DNA of 64,000 nt, taken from Molossus alvarezi (taxonomy: Eukaryota; Chordata; Mammalia; Chiroptera; Molossidae). The notes beneath the pieces are model-generated. The model did not search any database, was not told the origin of the DNA, and was given only the letters and a program-made list of their open reading frames with translations. Position numbers and translations under genes: made by a program. The stretch covers positions 29,048,986-29,112,985 of the forward strand of contig CM073905.1 of NCBI GenBank assembly GCA_037176705.1. Direction: 5' to 3'. Shown piece after piece: positions 21,671 through 48,300 of the stretch (positions are counted from its first letter, which is position 1; each line of letters opens with the position of its first letter).

Positions 21671-21954
21671 ATGGTCTGGTGATTGCCTGCCTCACTGGCT
21701 GGTCAGGGTTGAGTGTGCTTGCCTGTGGCTGCACTGAGGCTTCCTTCTTCCCTGATGCTTCCTAAATAGAATTGCTGGATCAAAGGGGATCCCACTAACT
21801 TTTCCCAGACCAAGAAGGACCGTTTCTCAATGGTCATCTGAGCAGCTCCTCTCCCAGGTAGTACCTTCAGATTCCAAGCCCCTGTTCTTTTGACATCATC
21901 ATACTGGTTCTCAGCTCCTGGAAAAACAACTCAAAAGCTTGAGTCAGACATACC

Positions 21955-22320
21955 ATGTGCTGTTCAAGGATCTTCCATGCAACATTGTTATAACAAAAAA
22001 TTATAAACAGGGTGGTTAAATTATAGTACAACCATATGGAGTACCATAAAGCATCTGTTCAATAATAACTATTGTTAGCAGCTGTTCAATAATAAAATGT
22101 CGAAGTATATTGTTAAAGAGAAAAGGCAATGTACGTACATGTGTTTGCATAGGCACAGAAAACTCACTGAAGGACATTTATATATCTGTTAAGTATTTTA
22201 AGGTATCCAAGAAACATTAAGAGGTTATCTGTGAGGAGTGGGTCTGAAGGAAAAGTAGTAACTTGTACTATTTGGTAAACTTCTGTACATTTTTTAAAAA
22301 ACCATGAGCATTACTTAAAA
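21955..22320 (+). repeat. L1M-type LINE 3' fragment
   Basis: The words catgcaacattgttataaca, aattatagtacaaccatatg and gagtaccataaagcatc, then tatattgttaaagagaaaag, match the ORF2-end and 3' UTR of old L1M elements as I recall them. Confidence 0.6.
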
Positions 22321-22322
22321 AA

Positions 22323-22375
22323 TTTATTTTTATTGATTGGAGAGAAACATTGATTTGTAGCTCCACTCATCCATG
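22323..22375 (-). repeat. SINE 3' fragment, short B-like form, reversed
   Basis: It reads tttattgattggagagaaac then attgatttgtagctccactc. This is the reverse of the third SINE form seen at 54455-54520 (gagtggaacaacaaatcaat). It is truncated. Confidence 0.65.
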
Positions 22376-22399
22376 ATCATTACTTTTTTATAGTCAAGA

Positions 22400-22594
22400 C
22401 TTAAACATTTTTTTTTTATTGATTTGAGAGAGAGAGAAACATGGATGAGAGAGAACATCGAATGGCCACACCTGCATGGCCCCCACTGGAGATTGGGCCC
22501 ACAACCTGGGCATGTGCCCTGACTGGGAATTGAACTGGGGACCTCTTGGTGCATGGGCAGATGCTCAACCACTGAGCCGCACCAGCCAGACAAC
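22400..22594 (-). repeat. VES-type SINE form B, reversed
   Basis: A T run, ttattgatttgagagagaga, catggcccccactggagatt and the reversed head ending gccgcaccagccaga. A short duplication agtcaaga lies at 22392-22399 and 22595-22602. Confidence 0.9.
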
Positions 22595-22934
22595 AGTCAA
22601 GATTTTTTTTAAAAGGAAATGAAGTGTCCTACAGGTACACGACTGGAAAGGGACAGGGCTATACAGAACCTTCAAACCTCTGCAATTCTATGAGGATGGC
22701 AACATTTTTAAGGAAGGTGGGAACTTACTCTAAAACTGGAAAAAAACGGGCTGATGACAAAGCGAGTAACACAAGTTCTGACGATCCAGGTCTTCCTAAT
22801 CAGACTAAGCTGTGTGTGTATCTGTCGGTGGTGTGAAACTGAAGACCAGGGAGCTGCTACCTTGGGTCTCCGAGTTGCATTTTACACACTGGGTCCTTCA
22901 CCTTCCAGGCTCAGCGTCAACTTGGACGGTGCTC

Positions 22935-23065
22935 TGAATCTAACCACTCTCCCCATTTTACCAGGACGGCAACTCAAGCTCCAAGAGTGTGTTACAGGGC
23001 TGGGAAGTGATTTCGACCCAATGCTGACCTCAAAGGCCACACTCCTCACCCGATTAAGCTCAGGC
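22935..23065 (-). repeat. MIR element, reversed
   Basis: The words ctctccccattttaccagga, agtgtgttacagggctggga and tgatttcgacccaatgc follow a reversed MIR. Diverged. Confidence 0.5.
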
Positions 23066-23458
23066 AGGCGACTCCTCCCCACCAAAAACCTCAGCAGCCA
23101 CCAACCGCTTCGGCGTCCAGTCCACAGGCTCTGGACAAGGCATGGGGCCGGAGCCAGCGCCCCGGGGGCGGTGTCAATGCAGGAAGGGGGCGGGGCGTCC
23201 GAGTCCCAGGTCTCGTGGAACGAGGGGCTTGGGGTAAGCCAGCTCCCACGGTCACTGCGCGCCTGTCTTTTCCTCTCCGCAGCGCTGGGAGGACTTGAAG
23301 TTGAAAGGGCGAGTCCGTCCCGGGCTTTTTCAGCATTCTCGATTTCTTCCAGTTAGGGCTCTACAGCAGCTCAGCTTTCCGAGCCCAAAGGGCCGCGGGC
23401 GGCAGCAGCGAAGTTCACCAAGGAGAAACCGGACATTCGGCCTGCGCCGGCGGGACGA

Positions 23459-23468
23459 GCGCATGCGC
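23459..23468 (+). promoter_or_regulatory. NRF1-type palindrome GCGCATGCGC
   Basis: A perfect 10-bp copy of the NRF1 consensus sits about 290 bp before the RAB35 start codon. A second partial match (cctgcgcag) is at 23538-23546. Confidence 0.7.
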
Positions 23469-23550
23469 GGTGCGCGAGCGCGGAGAGGGCGCGGCTGGCC
23501 ACGGCTGCGGTTGCGCACAGGCGGTGCCAGGCGCTACGCCTGCGCAGTGG

Positions 23551-23564
23551 CGGGGCGGGGCGGG
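23551..23564 (+). promoter_or_regulatory. Two overlapping GC boxes (SP/KLF)
   Basis: The sequence cggggcggggcggg carries two SP1-type cores, about 190 bp before the RAB35 start codon. Confidence 0.65.
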
Positions 23565-23755
23565 AAACAGGGAGGCGGTGGCAGCGGCGGCGGCTGCTGA
23601 AGAGAAGGAGGGGGGGAGCGGAGGGAGGTGTTTCTGTCAGTTCCGGCTGTTTGTTCGGGAAGTGGATCCGCCGCTGCCGGAGCAGCCCGGAGGGAGCTGC
23701 GGAACGCGAGGCCAGCACCGACCCCGCCCGCCAGCCCGCGCCTCCCCCGCCCGCC

Positions 23756-38198
<14,443 letters not shown>

Positions 38199-40295
38199 TG
38201 CCTCACCCAGCCCACTGCAGAGACTGCACTGCGGCCACTCCCTGGCCCGAGGCCCGCAGGGCTCCTCGGGGGACAGTCTCAGTTTCGTGCAGTTATTTAA
38301 GAATTCTCTCCACGTTTTTGTATCTGGAGGCGCCATCGGCACTTCCTCCCCTCCCCCTCGAGTACCAACAAGAAGGTGTTGGACAACCTGCCCCTCCCTT
38401 CTGGTGCCCCTGCCCCTTGGCCAAGGCGCCTGGGCCGGGCGAGGACGTTGCCAGCGAGCGGACTGATTAACCAGTTTGTACATAATGTATATTGCTTTAA
38501 CCGGCCGTTTCACCCTCGTCCTGCCCTGGCTTTGCCTCTCTAATGCCAGCCTGCTGCGACAGATCCTCCTCCCCATCCCATCTCACCGCCAGCAGCTTCC
38601 TGAGGAGACAGGATCGTGTTCTAGCCACATCTTTTGCCAACCTGGACTGTTGGAGTGGGCTCCACATTACTCATTCTCTCCTGCAGGCCTTTGTGGACTT
38701 CTGTACCTGGCACGTAGGGTCTCACCCATCTCCGGAGCCTGTGCCGTCTGTGTTCCCAGCGTGGCTCCCTGCCCTTGCCATCTCCTACCCCTAACCATTC
38801 TGGCAGCTGGGGAGGCCTGGCCTTGACATAGGCCCGGGGTTCCCATTAGAAGCCCTGCCCTCAGCTGGCCCAGCCCGTCAGTTCCACGGAAGTCACTCCT
38901 GCCCTTTGGCCAACAGATTTCTTGTTTTGCCTTCTAGACGCCTCTAAGCTGCAAACCCAGGAGAGCTGTGGCTTCTATTTATACCAACCTGTTTCAGTTC
39001 CAGCAGAAGGACAGGGTGTGTTCATGCAGGGATGGGGCTTAGGAGCATTATTTTAACAACTACGAAAATGAAGCCAAATCAAATGAATTAAGTCCTCACA
39101 CTTTTTTTCTCTTCCTGAGGTTTGGTTGGCACAGCAGCAAAAGTTGTGGCCTCCCCCTTGGGTCCAGTGTTTTTAGAAAAAGTGAATGGCTTCCTGTCAT
39201 TGTGGGCCGGGCTCTTGGCAGAGCAGCTCTGCCTTTCTGGACATTTCTTGGTGGGAAAGGAGAAGGGGCCTTTCATCCTTGTCTGTGGTCCTGGGTCTTT
39301 GATGTGGGGAGTGGGTGCTGCTGGACTGTGGGGAGGATACCCCTGAGCTGGACGGCAGGCGGCCTCACATCACTGACGGAACTGTTAGTAGGAAGGTAGC
39401 ACGAGGAAGGCATGGCAGCTGGGGCTTGGAGCCGGGCAGCTTTGACCTAACCTGGTCCCTTGGAGGAAAAACCAGGGTCGTTGCACTTGATTACTGCCCC
39501 CTTCCCTCCTCCTTGGGACATTTTATTCGCCTTCCCCCTAAAAGGATCACGTAACCTGGGAATAATTTATTTCAACACCATGATGTGTTTTATTAGATTT
39601 CCTTTCCTAGGCAATTTCCAGGTGAAGTCCTGACTGGACAATCAGATCACACTGCAGATTTTCCTCATTAACACTGGTGAGGGGTTTTTAATCAAAATGG
39701 GGAGTTCCTTTGACCTGTTTTCCCACTTCCCCCAAATGCCAAAACACTGTGGTTCCACGTGACAGGCATTCACTTTGGAGCCACAGGATGAGTTCTGTGG
39801 GCCTGGGAAGGCGGTGCTGTGGGGCCAACCAGAAGGCAGCCTTGTCTGGTTGGGCCAGGAGCAAAAGCAGGGTCTCTGTCCTCAGACTGTCCTGGCCGGT
39901 CATGGATCCTGGGTGGGCAGCACACTCCACTCTGAGCGTTAAGATGACGCCACTGTGGCAGTGCTCACAAATTCAAGCAATAAGAGGAGGGGTCCTGGAA
40001 GTGTCCAGCCCAGGCTAGAAACCCTCATGGCTTCTGGCAACTGGATGTCCAGACCCAGGTGGCGAGGTGATTTTGGTGACGACTGTGCCTGTCCCACTGA
40101 GTGTTAGTACGCATGAATGGGGGGTGGGGGTGGGGGCCTCACAGGGCTGGGCCGATGTCCTGGTGGACCTGATGCGAAATCCTGTTGAACAACAAAACTT
40201 TTAAATGGTTTGCTAGGATTATTTCTGTATCAAAAGTTTCTAATTATGCTTTTTTTAAAAAAGTACTAAAAATAAAGGTTCAAGCTGCCAAATTT
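38199..40295 (+). other. RAB35: RAB35 3' UTR (end approximate)
   Basis: About 2.1 kb from the stop codon to just past the AATAAA at 40271. It is free of bat SINEs. An AT-rich patch with tttatttca and ttttattaga occurs at 39560-39600. The size is close to the human RAB35 3' UTR as I remember it. Confidence 0.75.
40271..40276 (+). terminator. RAB35 poly(A) signal AATAAA
   Basis: A canonical hexamer in a local A-rich context (ctaaaaataaagg), the first AATAAA after the RAB35 stop codon. Confidence 0.8.
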
Positions 40296-40909
40296 TCTTC
40301 CAGGGTCTGTTTCCTCTCCTCCAGCTGTGCTCTGGGTGGGCCTGGCTTCTTCCATCCACTGTGTCCAGCTCGTTTGTTCTTGTCCGAGTCCTGAACAGGT
40401 GCTTCCGAGGCCCAGGGACACTTTGAGAAGCCAAGTTCATTTTCTCCATGAAAGGTTGGTCCAGGCTGAGGTTCTCTGGTTTGACGTGTTGGTTGAGAGC
40501 ACACGTGGTACGAAGCCAGGGGGAGCGCCCTGTTTATTCCCCACGTGCCGGAAGGGTGCACTGGGAGCTTTGCCTGCAGTGACTTCTTTCTGGCTTGAAG
40601 TGTGTGCCGGGCTGGAGGGCCTGCCTGTGGCTGGGCAAGTGCAGCACTCCCTGGCAGGGAGCCCAGGCCAGGGTGGGCATGGAGGCGGCGCCTTCCGCCA
40701 CTGCTCCCAGATCAGCTGTCACTGACAGGATGCCTCCACCCTCCAGGGGAGGTGCCCCTTCCTGGCTGAATCCACTGGTTGGGTCCCAGTGGCTGAGGTG
40801 ACCTACCAGGTACGCTGTGGACTGCCTGTCATGCCAGCCAGTGCGTTCTGAAAGGTAAGCTGCCTTCCGACCAAACAGCCCTTCCGGGCACCCAATGACT
40901 GAGGCGGGA
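40296..40909. other. Gap between convergent RAB35 and BICDL1 poly(A) sites
   Basis: About 610 bp of GC-moderate sequence with no repeat or gene that I can name. It separates two tail-to-tail genes. Confidence 0.6.
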
Positions 40910-42237
40910 AGCTCTGTAGAAATTCAATTTATTCTTAGACTATTTTCAAAAGAAGCAGTGGTGCGCTGTTTTTCTAAAAATATGCCTTTATAGATTTATA
41001 TATAATATGTATATTATAAAATCCATACATGTATTTACATGATTGCTACATACAAAAGTACAGCACTGTGGTATGTACATATCTATAGGTACATTCTTTC
41101 CGCTCGTCCCTGCTGTGCTTTCCCCAGGTGAGGGAGGGAATCGATCCTTTGTGAAGCAGCCTGTGGGCTGGCTCAGCCCGGGGCCTCTGAGTGAGGAGGT
41201 GCAGTGGCTGCTGAGGAAGGAGCAGAAGCAGCAGGTGGCAGGACTCATCCTTCTGCGAGCCTAGTGGGCAGTATCTGGAGGCATCCACCCCTGGTGACAG
41301 TGCTGCCCTTGAGATGGAGGTGGCGGATCACAGACCCCTCTGGGGTCGTTTTGTGGCCTGGGCTTGCTTGGCTGAACCCAGAACTTGTATATGTGCAGGG
41401 AGCAGGGGGCTGGGAGGAGACCCCTCCCCGCCCTGGCCCCATGGAGGGGGAAAGGGCCGGATGGCTGAAGCCTGCAGAGGGCCTGGGAGGAGACTGGCTG
41501 GCAGGCCCTGCTGAGGGGGAAGGCCCGCACTGGCGGAGGCGGGGCAGGCAGGGCAGTGGCAGCAGGGGGCAGGCCCTTCTTCCTCTGGGCTCGGGATGGC
41601 CTCAGCCAAGCCACAGAGCCCACCAAGGCTGAGGGCAAGAGAACGGCCCCCGCCGTCAGGCCTCACGGGCTGGGTCTCCTGTCCGCAGAGGCGCTCCTGG
41701 CAGAGGCGCATGCACATGGGGGAGGGGCTGCCTCCCCTTACTCCCTGGCCTGGGGCTGGGGGAGGGATGGAGGCTCAGGCTTGGTGCCCTGCAGGACTAG
41801 GTCCCCTGCGGCTCCAGCCAGCTGGGGGCAGCAACAGCCTCCTGGGGCATGCGGAAAGGGCCTCTGTTTCTGTTCCCCAACTTCCATAACAGGAGGGCAG
41901 CAGCGCCTGGGGTTGGGCTTGGGAGCCACTGGGATGGGCAGGGTGGGCCGCTCCGAAGGCAGCCTGAGCCCTGCTCAACAACAGCAGATCCTAGGGACAC
42001 CCAGGCAGGGCTTGGCTGGGCAGTGCGACAGGGCTCCTGCCCGTCCCTCTGGCAAGGGCAGCCTTCAGAAGCCAAGCAGCCCTCCTGGACGACTTGGCCC
42101 CAGTGCAGGCGGGCACCGCACCAGGAGCCTGGTCCAGGGAAGGCCCTTGCATGCAAACCCAGTGCACTGGGCCCTCACCTGCACCCCTTTCGGTTGCCTC
42201 CGGTCCACCAACCCTTGCTGGCCTGACTTCTCCCAAC
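40910..42237 (-). other. BICDL1: BICDL1 3' UTR (end approximate)
   Basis: About 1.3 kb. The distal part (40979-41060) is very AT-rich with alternating TA words. The proximal part (41290-42230) is GC-rich. Long plus-strand frames here are chance frames of GC-rich DNA. Confidence 0.7.
40928..40933 (-). terminator. BICDL1 poly(A) signal (AATAAA on minus strand)
   Basis: TTTATT on the plus strand is AATAAA on the minus strand, about 1.3 kb after the BICDL1 stop codon. Cleavage is expected near 40905-40915. Confidence 0.7.
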
Positions 42238-42399
42238 TTAAATTTTCCTGAAGAATGAGAAGAGCCGTTTGCCTTCAGTGGTGCTGGGCTCGACCCCACG
42301 CCCCGCGCCATGGGCCCTGGAGAGGGCAGCAGCAGGCCGGCTCCGTTCCTTCAGGTGCGTGTCCATCAGCTGCCGGTCAATGACCCTGTGCATGTCATC
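42238..42399 (-). CDS. BICDL1: BICDL1 last coding exon
   Basis: 53 codons plus TAA (42238-42240), encoding DDMHRVIDRQLMDTHLKER to RLFSFFRKI. Acceptor CTGCAG on the minus strand at 42400-42405, phase 0. It contains the end of the coiled coil and an Ala/Gly-rich, weakly conserved linker before the basic tail. Confidence 0.95.
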   Translation of the reverse strand, partial: DDMHRVIDRQLMDTHLKERSRPAAALSRAHGAGRGVEPSTTEGKRLFSFFRKI

Positions 42400-45300
42400 C
42401 TGCAGAGAACACAACGGAGGGGGCTGAGCAGGGCAGTGTCCTGGCACTGGGGGGTGGGCAGGGAGGGGACAAGCCTGAAGGACAGGAGATGATGTGAAAT
42501 GAGGATGAAGGATGAGATGAGTGAGCGGCTGCAGCCAGGGCTGCCCAACCAAGAAAGCAGCAAGTGTAGATGCTGGGACACTCGGGACCACACAGCACCT
42601 CATCTCGCTGGGGCTGGCCTCTCCCTGACCGTGCTACCCCTTGGCTGACCCCACAGACGGTTTGTCCCAATAGGCAGCTGGTACCTTCCTGTATGTCCAC
42701 GCTGGCCGTCAGCTGTACGCCAGTGCTCAGCCTTGTTTGTAACAGTCCCTCTCTGCTCTGCCTCCTACGTCCTTTGAGGCGGGTGGGTGCCTGTCCCTGC
42801 CAGCAACCTCAGCTTGCCAGCTCCCTTTCTCCTTCTAATTACCGTTCTGAGCTGCTGACACCCATGCACCACCGGCAGCCACACGTGACAAGGGCAGACT
42901 CCCTGGGTGCTACCCTTGCCTACCAACGACCACACTCGTCAGCCCCCTCTGCGAGGCCCCATCTGGTAGAGGCCCGCGCATCACCACTTCGGGGCTTGTC
43001 TTGCTTTAACTTAGGCCCGTTTCCTTAGCCCCCTCACTGCGGTAGCACCTTTCCCTTTCCAATTTGTGCACGTTGCCCAGAAAGTGCCCCCTCACCCGAC
43101 TCCACCTCACAGAGGAGCTGCTGGACAGAGCACCCCACTCGATTCTAGTTGCTGGATTCCGATTCTGTGCGAGACTCCCTTTGACAAAGGCACTCTGCCA
43201 CCAACAGTATGACGACCACTGGTTTAGAAATCTAAGCAGCCCTGTCTAGGTCACTCAGCAGGAAACAAGCATCTGCCTGATTCCTTCACCCTTGAACCCC
43301 GCGGGCTCTGGGATGTCCTGGTGAAAAGACATTGAGCTTTGGGCTAAACCCTGGGGTGAGCCCGCTGCTTGTGTCCCACGACAGTCAGGGGTGGGAACTC
43401 CCTGAGCTCGGGGCAACCACTGCTTTATGAGGGCAGAAGTGGGGCTGGCCAGCCCCGCTCTCCCTGAACAGTTTGTCCATCACCTACGTGCTCAGCCAAG
43501 CTCTCCCCAATGGGTGTCACGCAAATGTCTGCAGGTTTCAGTGTGAAACACTTTCTTAGCCATGTCACCAGGTGGCGGCAGGTGCCGACCTTGTTCCCTT
43601 TTCTGCTCCTGTCCTGTTCTCTTCCCTGTCTTTCTCTCCTTCCCTCCCTGTCTTTCTTCATACTCGTCCTTCCTGTACTCCTCGTGCTCCCTCCTGCAGC
43701 GCCTGGTGTCAGGGCCCCAGCACAGCCCTCTCCAGGAGGCGCTCCACAGACCTTGCTGACTGCAGCGCTAGGGACGGCAGAGCCGTCTTAGAAAGAAACC
43801 CTCAGAGCGGCCAGTGTTGCCACTGGCACTGCGCACCGCGGTTTCTATACCTTAAAGCTTGCCAAGGTAATCCCATGGCCTACGTCACCGTAGAACATGG
43901 TGCACACACACATAAGCTGTTCACAATGCCGGGCCTGCTGTTATTTCTGTGGGTGAAGCAACCCATTGATGAGGCGGTACCAAAAAACCAGGGGTCAGCC
44001 TGTCAGTACTGGGCCACGTGCTGCCGCGTTCACGGACATGATGGTGATGGGAGGAGGGAGCCCGGGGCCCGATGGCATGGCACAGCGCGCAGAGATGACA
44101 CCAGACTCCAGCACACAGAACATGGTGGGCCGTGAGGGAGGCGGCGGGGACGGGACTTGGATGGCAGTGAGCAGGAAGGTGGGTGGGATGAGGGTCAATC
44201 TCACCTCAAAGGCAGGAGGGGTGTACAACTAAAGCTGTTGATACGGGAACTGAGAAAGGCCACTAGATCAGAAACCAAAGGAGCCAGATAGTAAAAAGCC
44301 CTGAGGAAGCAAACTGTAGTCAGGAGAGAAGAGAAAAGAACAGGACAGTAAGCCAGGGACCAACTCTCGGGGGGTGTGGGGAGGAGGGTCAAAGCTCAGA
44401 AGGGCCCCTGGAGGAACAGTCACCAGAACCTGCCCTCCACGGCGGGGTTTGCCTGGTAAAGCCGCGGGCAGCTTTTCACCCGTCTGGTTAGGATTTCTTG
44501 GGGAGCAACATGAATGGCTACACCTACATCCTGAAATTGTACCACGCTAACCTCGTTAACAAAAAGCAGCAGAGCCCCGGCCAGTGGAGAGCCACGTTAG
44601 CCCTGAGACGGGAGGCTGCTGGACTCAGAGAGCAGTGCTCCTGGCGAGGGCCACACCGACTCCCTCCCCGGGCTCGCACCAGGGCAGGGCTCTTCGGAAA
44701 AAGGAAGCTGGCCTTTGACAAAGGGGAGGGCAGCAGCTGCCAGCAACCTCAGGGTTGCTGAACTACACCCGCCTGCGCGTTTCATTCAGTCGTACAGGGC
44801 TTCCTGGGCCCTCCACGTCAACAGCCACCTCCTTGTGAATTTAAACAAAGCAGGGATGACCAGCTGAAGGAGGCCCCTGTTCCGAGCCTGGAGGTCACCA
44901 CGGCCCCAAAGAGCACAACCTGGGCTTCAGTGCTCTTGACAGTAGCCTCAGGCATCCGCCCCAGGGACAGAGGAGCAGGGGCTCTGGATGTCCGCAAGTG
45001 AAGACGGGGTTGCTGCTCATCCACGTACACTGGACCACCAGGACCCAACTGTCCTACACGCTGCCGGCGTTCAGGCTCCTGGAGCCTTGCCTTCCCGCTC
45101 CTTACCTGCCAAGCCTCGAGCTGCTGTGAGAGGTTCAGCTTCTGCTGAATGGCATCCAGCAGCTGGCTGTTCAGAGACATCATGTCCATCTTGCACTTGG
45201 CGAGTTCCAGCTCCACAGCGTTCTTCCTGAAAACAGACAAGCCAGGGAGGGCATGGACACCTTGTGCCAGAAGGACCTGGTTCTTTACCTGGGGCCCCGG

Positions 45301-48300
45301 GGTCCACAGGGGAGGAAACAGGCTCTGACCCTGAACCCACAACAAACAGTAACAGTAACTACGATGCTCCTTGTAGAAGGCTGGAAAGTTTGTAGCATGC
45401 TTTCAAAGATGTTTTCTTAATTTTCCTAACCAACCTGTAGGGGAAGAGATGATTATCTATCACTGCCATCTCACAGATGAAGTGGTTAGGAGGACGATAC
45501 TTAAATCAGAACTAGAACCCACAGGAGATCAAAGACCTCACACAGCACTAGGGAGCTGCTAATCCTCCCCCCCAAAAGGCCAGTCCCTGTGAAAGGTGGG
45601 GTTCCTTATCCTCCTGGTCCCCTCCTTTTCACTAGCAATATCCCCTTTAAGGGATCTAAGAGAGACAAACATGTGCAAAGGTAGCCACAAAGTGGCGATC
45701 ATCACAGCTTGGCTAATCATAGCAGCCAACAGTTAGGGGACTGGTGATAAATGACTCACAATGTATTTGGGTCTGGGGGAGGAAAGCACCAAAAAACAAG
45801 GTCTGATATACTTGCTTTGTGAAAGAAAAACTGCCTGTGTGTATTTGAAAGTCATTGGCAAAACTGTATTTGGTTATCTTTGGATGATGATCATGGATGG
45901 GTAAGTGCTCTCACACTTGTGCATTTAGTAATTTCATTTTGAAGTGTTACACATATCACTTTGTAAACCTTCCCCAACACTGCTAAATTATAGTTCAATG
46001 AAAAATACTATTAATAGGGGGAGCGAGAATAGGAATAAAAAGTGCAGTAGACTAACTGGGTAGCATCTGCAAAGGTCGCACTGGTTGTCTCGCTGCCAAA
46101 ATGAGCATTATTTAGCCCTTGTCTTCGTACCTTTTGCATTTGACACGACGAAAACTAGCAAAAGTGTCCTCGCTGCACAGGGCCAGCGACTAATGTGCAC
46201 GCCCAAGGACCGCTACCCCCCTGCAGAGGTCGCCCAGCTCTGGCCTCAGGAACGCTCTAGGCTAAGCATGGCTGGAAGGCGGGGCACTTGGAGTAAAGCC
46301 TTCAGGTCACCACCGTGACCAGCACTTCCTCACTGGCCTCCAGTCCAGTGAGCAATTAGTCACCGCCCTTGACACCCCAATGCTCCAGACCGGCGCCCCA
46401 CCCATTCTCCCTAGAGAAGCTGCTCAGGACGGCCCGCCAGGCCTGGGATTGCAGGGAGCGGAGCTGGGTCTGTCCAATGAGCGCCCACGTCAGACTCCGC
46501 AGGCTGCGTCACCCCCGCTGCCATTGGCCAGTGGCAAACAGCGGAAAATCCTGCAGGAAGCCGGTTGCCATGGACGCCCAGCCTGTCAGATTGAATCCCT
46601 GGCGCCCCACCTCGCTGCAGCGTCATGAACTCCCGGGCGTCTCCCGGCAGGTGGCGCCACAAGCAGCCTGGAACCCAGAAATGTGCTGACTAATGCTGCC
46701 CAGACGAGAGGCGAAGGTCCAGCAGCCGCTGCCACTCTCTGAGCTTAGAGGAGGGACCTCTTCTCCCAGAAAGCGCCTGAAGCAGGGCCCGCCTTGCCCA
46801 CCCCCACATCCCGGTCTCGGGCGGCACCCTCGGAACGTTTGTTCACTAGGGAATGAACACTGGTGCTTGTCATTCAGGGGAAACCCCAGACCAGGAAAGC
46901 AAAGTTGCAGAAACCACTAATCAATATATTAATCAGAGATTTTAAAAGGAATATTTAAGGGGCTAGAAGAATTCCTTATTTAAATGAAAACACTAGTAAC
47001 TGACTCCTTTTTGTTTTTATAAGGCAGATTGCTAGCCCCAGATTTTTGTTTGTTTTAGTGAGGGCCTTTCTCCCGCAAGGAGAAGGAACACCATAAGATT
47101 CTAGAGGCCCGGTGGAGAGGGAAGTTATTTTTTCTTGGGGTTTCTCACTCCTGACTACCCATCAGAATCATGGGGTGGGGGTCAGGGGGACGGTTTTGTT
47201 TTTTAATATTCACCCGAGGATGTTTTTCCATTTATCTTCAGATAGAGTGTAAGGGAGGGAGAGACATCAACATGAGAGGGACACATCCACTGGCCGTCCC
47301 CTGACCAGGGTCAGGAGCGAACTGCAACTGAGTTACGTGCCCTTGGCTGGAATCGAACCCGCCACTCATTGGTCTGCAGGCCAATGTTCTACCACTGAGC
47401 CAAACCGGCCAGGGCAGGGGGACATTTTTAAGCAGCAGCTCTAAACCCAGAGAGTCAGGCTGAATTTTCTGGAGAGAGTTCTGGCATTCAGGGAGTTCCC
47501 CACCTGCTTCTAAAGTGCAGCCAGGATGATGTATATGAAATCACCATGTAAGACTTTTTTCTTCTTTTTTTTTTTTTTTTATCCTCACCCGAGGACATTT
47601 TTCCATTTTTTGTTCAGATAGAGCGGGAGGGAGAGAGAGAGAGAGAAACATCGATGTGAAAGGGACACATCAAGTGGCTGCCACCCGCACGACCAACCAG
47701 GGCCAGGGACAAACTGCAACCAAGGTACATGCCCTTAGCGGGAACCGAACCCGGGTCTCTGTACCGCAGGCCGACGCTCCAACCGCTGAGCCAAACCGGC
47801 CAGGGCGAGACTTTTTTCTTTAATATTCCCCTTTATATATATATAATATATATATAATTGAATTTATTGGGGTGACATTGGTTAATAAAATTGTATAGTT
47901 TTCAGGGGCATAATTCTATAATACATCATCTATCATCCTGGAAAACTCTTAAGGTCCTATACGAATGTGGTGTGACTCCCCCAACAAATTTAAAATGTTT
48001 CCTTAGGATGCCCGGCTGGTGTAGCTCAGTGGCTGAACATCGACCCATGCACCAAGAGGTTGCCGGTTTGATTCCCAGTCAGGGCCTATGCCTAGGTTGT
48101 GGGCCCAGTCCCCAGTGGGGGGCATGCAGGAGGCAGCCAATCGATGTTCTCTCTCATTGATGTTTCTCTCTCTCTCCCTCTCTCCCCCTTTCTCTCTCTA
48201 AAAATCAATAAAAAAAATTTTTTTTTTTAAATGATTCCTTAGGTCTGTTGTCTCAATTTTTATATACCAAGAATTTCATTTCTAAGGCATAGAAAAAGAA

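Larger units (their letters stand above)
15296..23139. other. GCN1-RAB35 intergenic region, mainly old repeats
   Basis: About 7.8 kb without a coding exon that I can support. It holds CR1/L3-like, MIR, L2, hAT, Tigger1-like and L1M fragments and reversed SINEs, each listed separately. Stretches 15300-16070, 17250-17770, 18435-18840, 19325-19490 and 20450-21220 show no recognised element beyond simple or low-complexity sequence. Confidence 0.65.

Noticed and set aside
22754..23356. 200-codon plus-strand frame upstream of RAB35
   Set aside because: It runs through a reversed MIR and unique sequence with no recognisable product or splice logic.
41556..42251. 231-codon plus-strand open frame antisense to the BICDL1 3' UTR
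   Set aside because: It lies in GC-rich DNA where long chance frames are common in several frames at once. The translation shows no recognisable domain.
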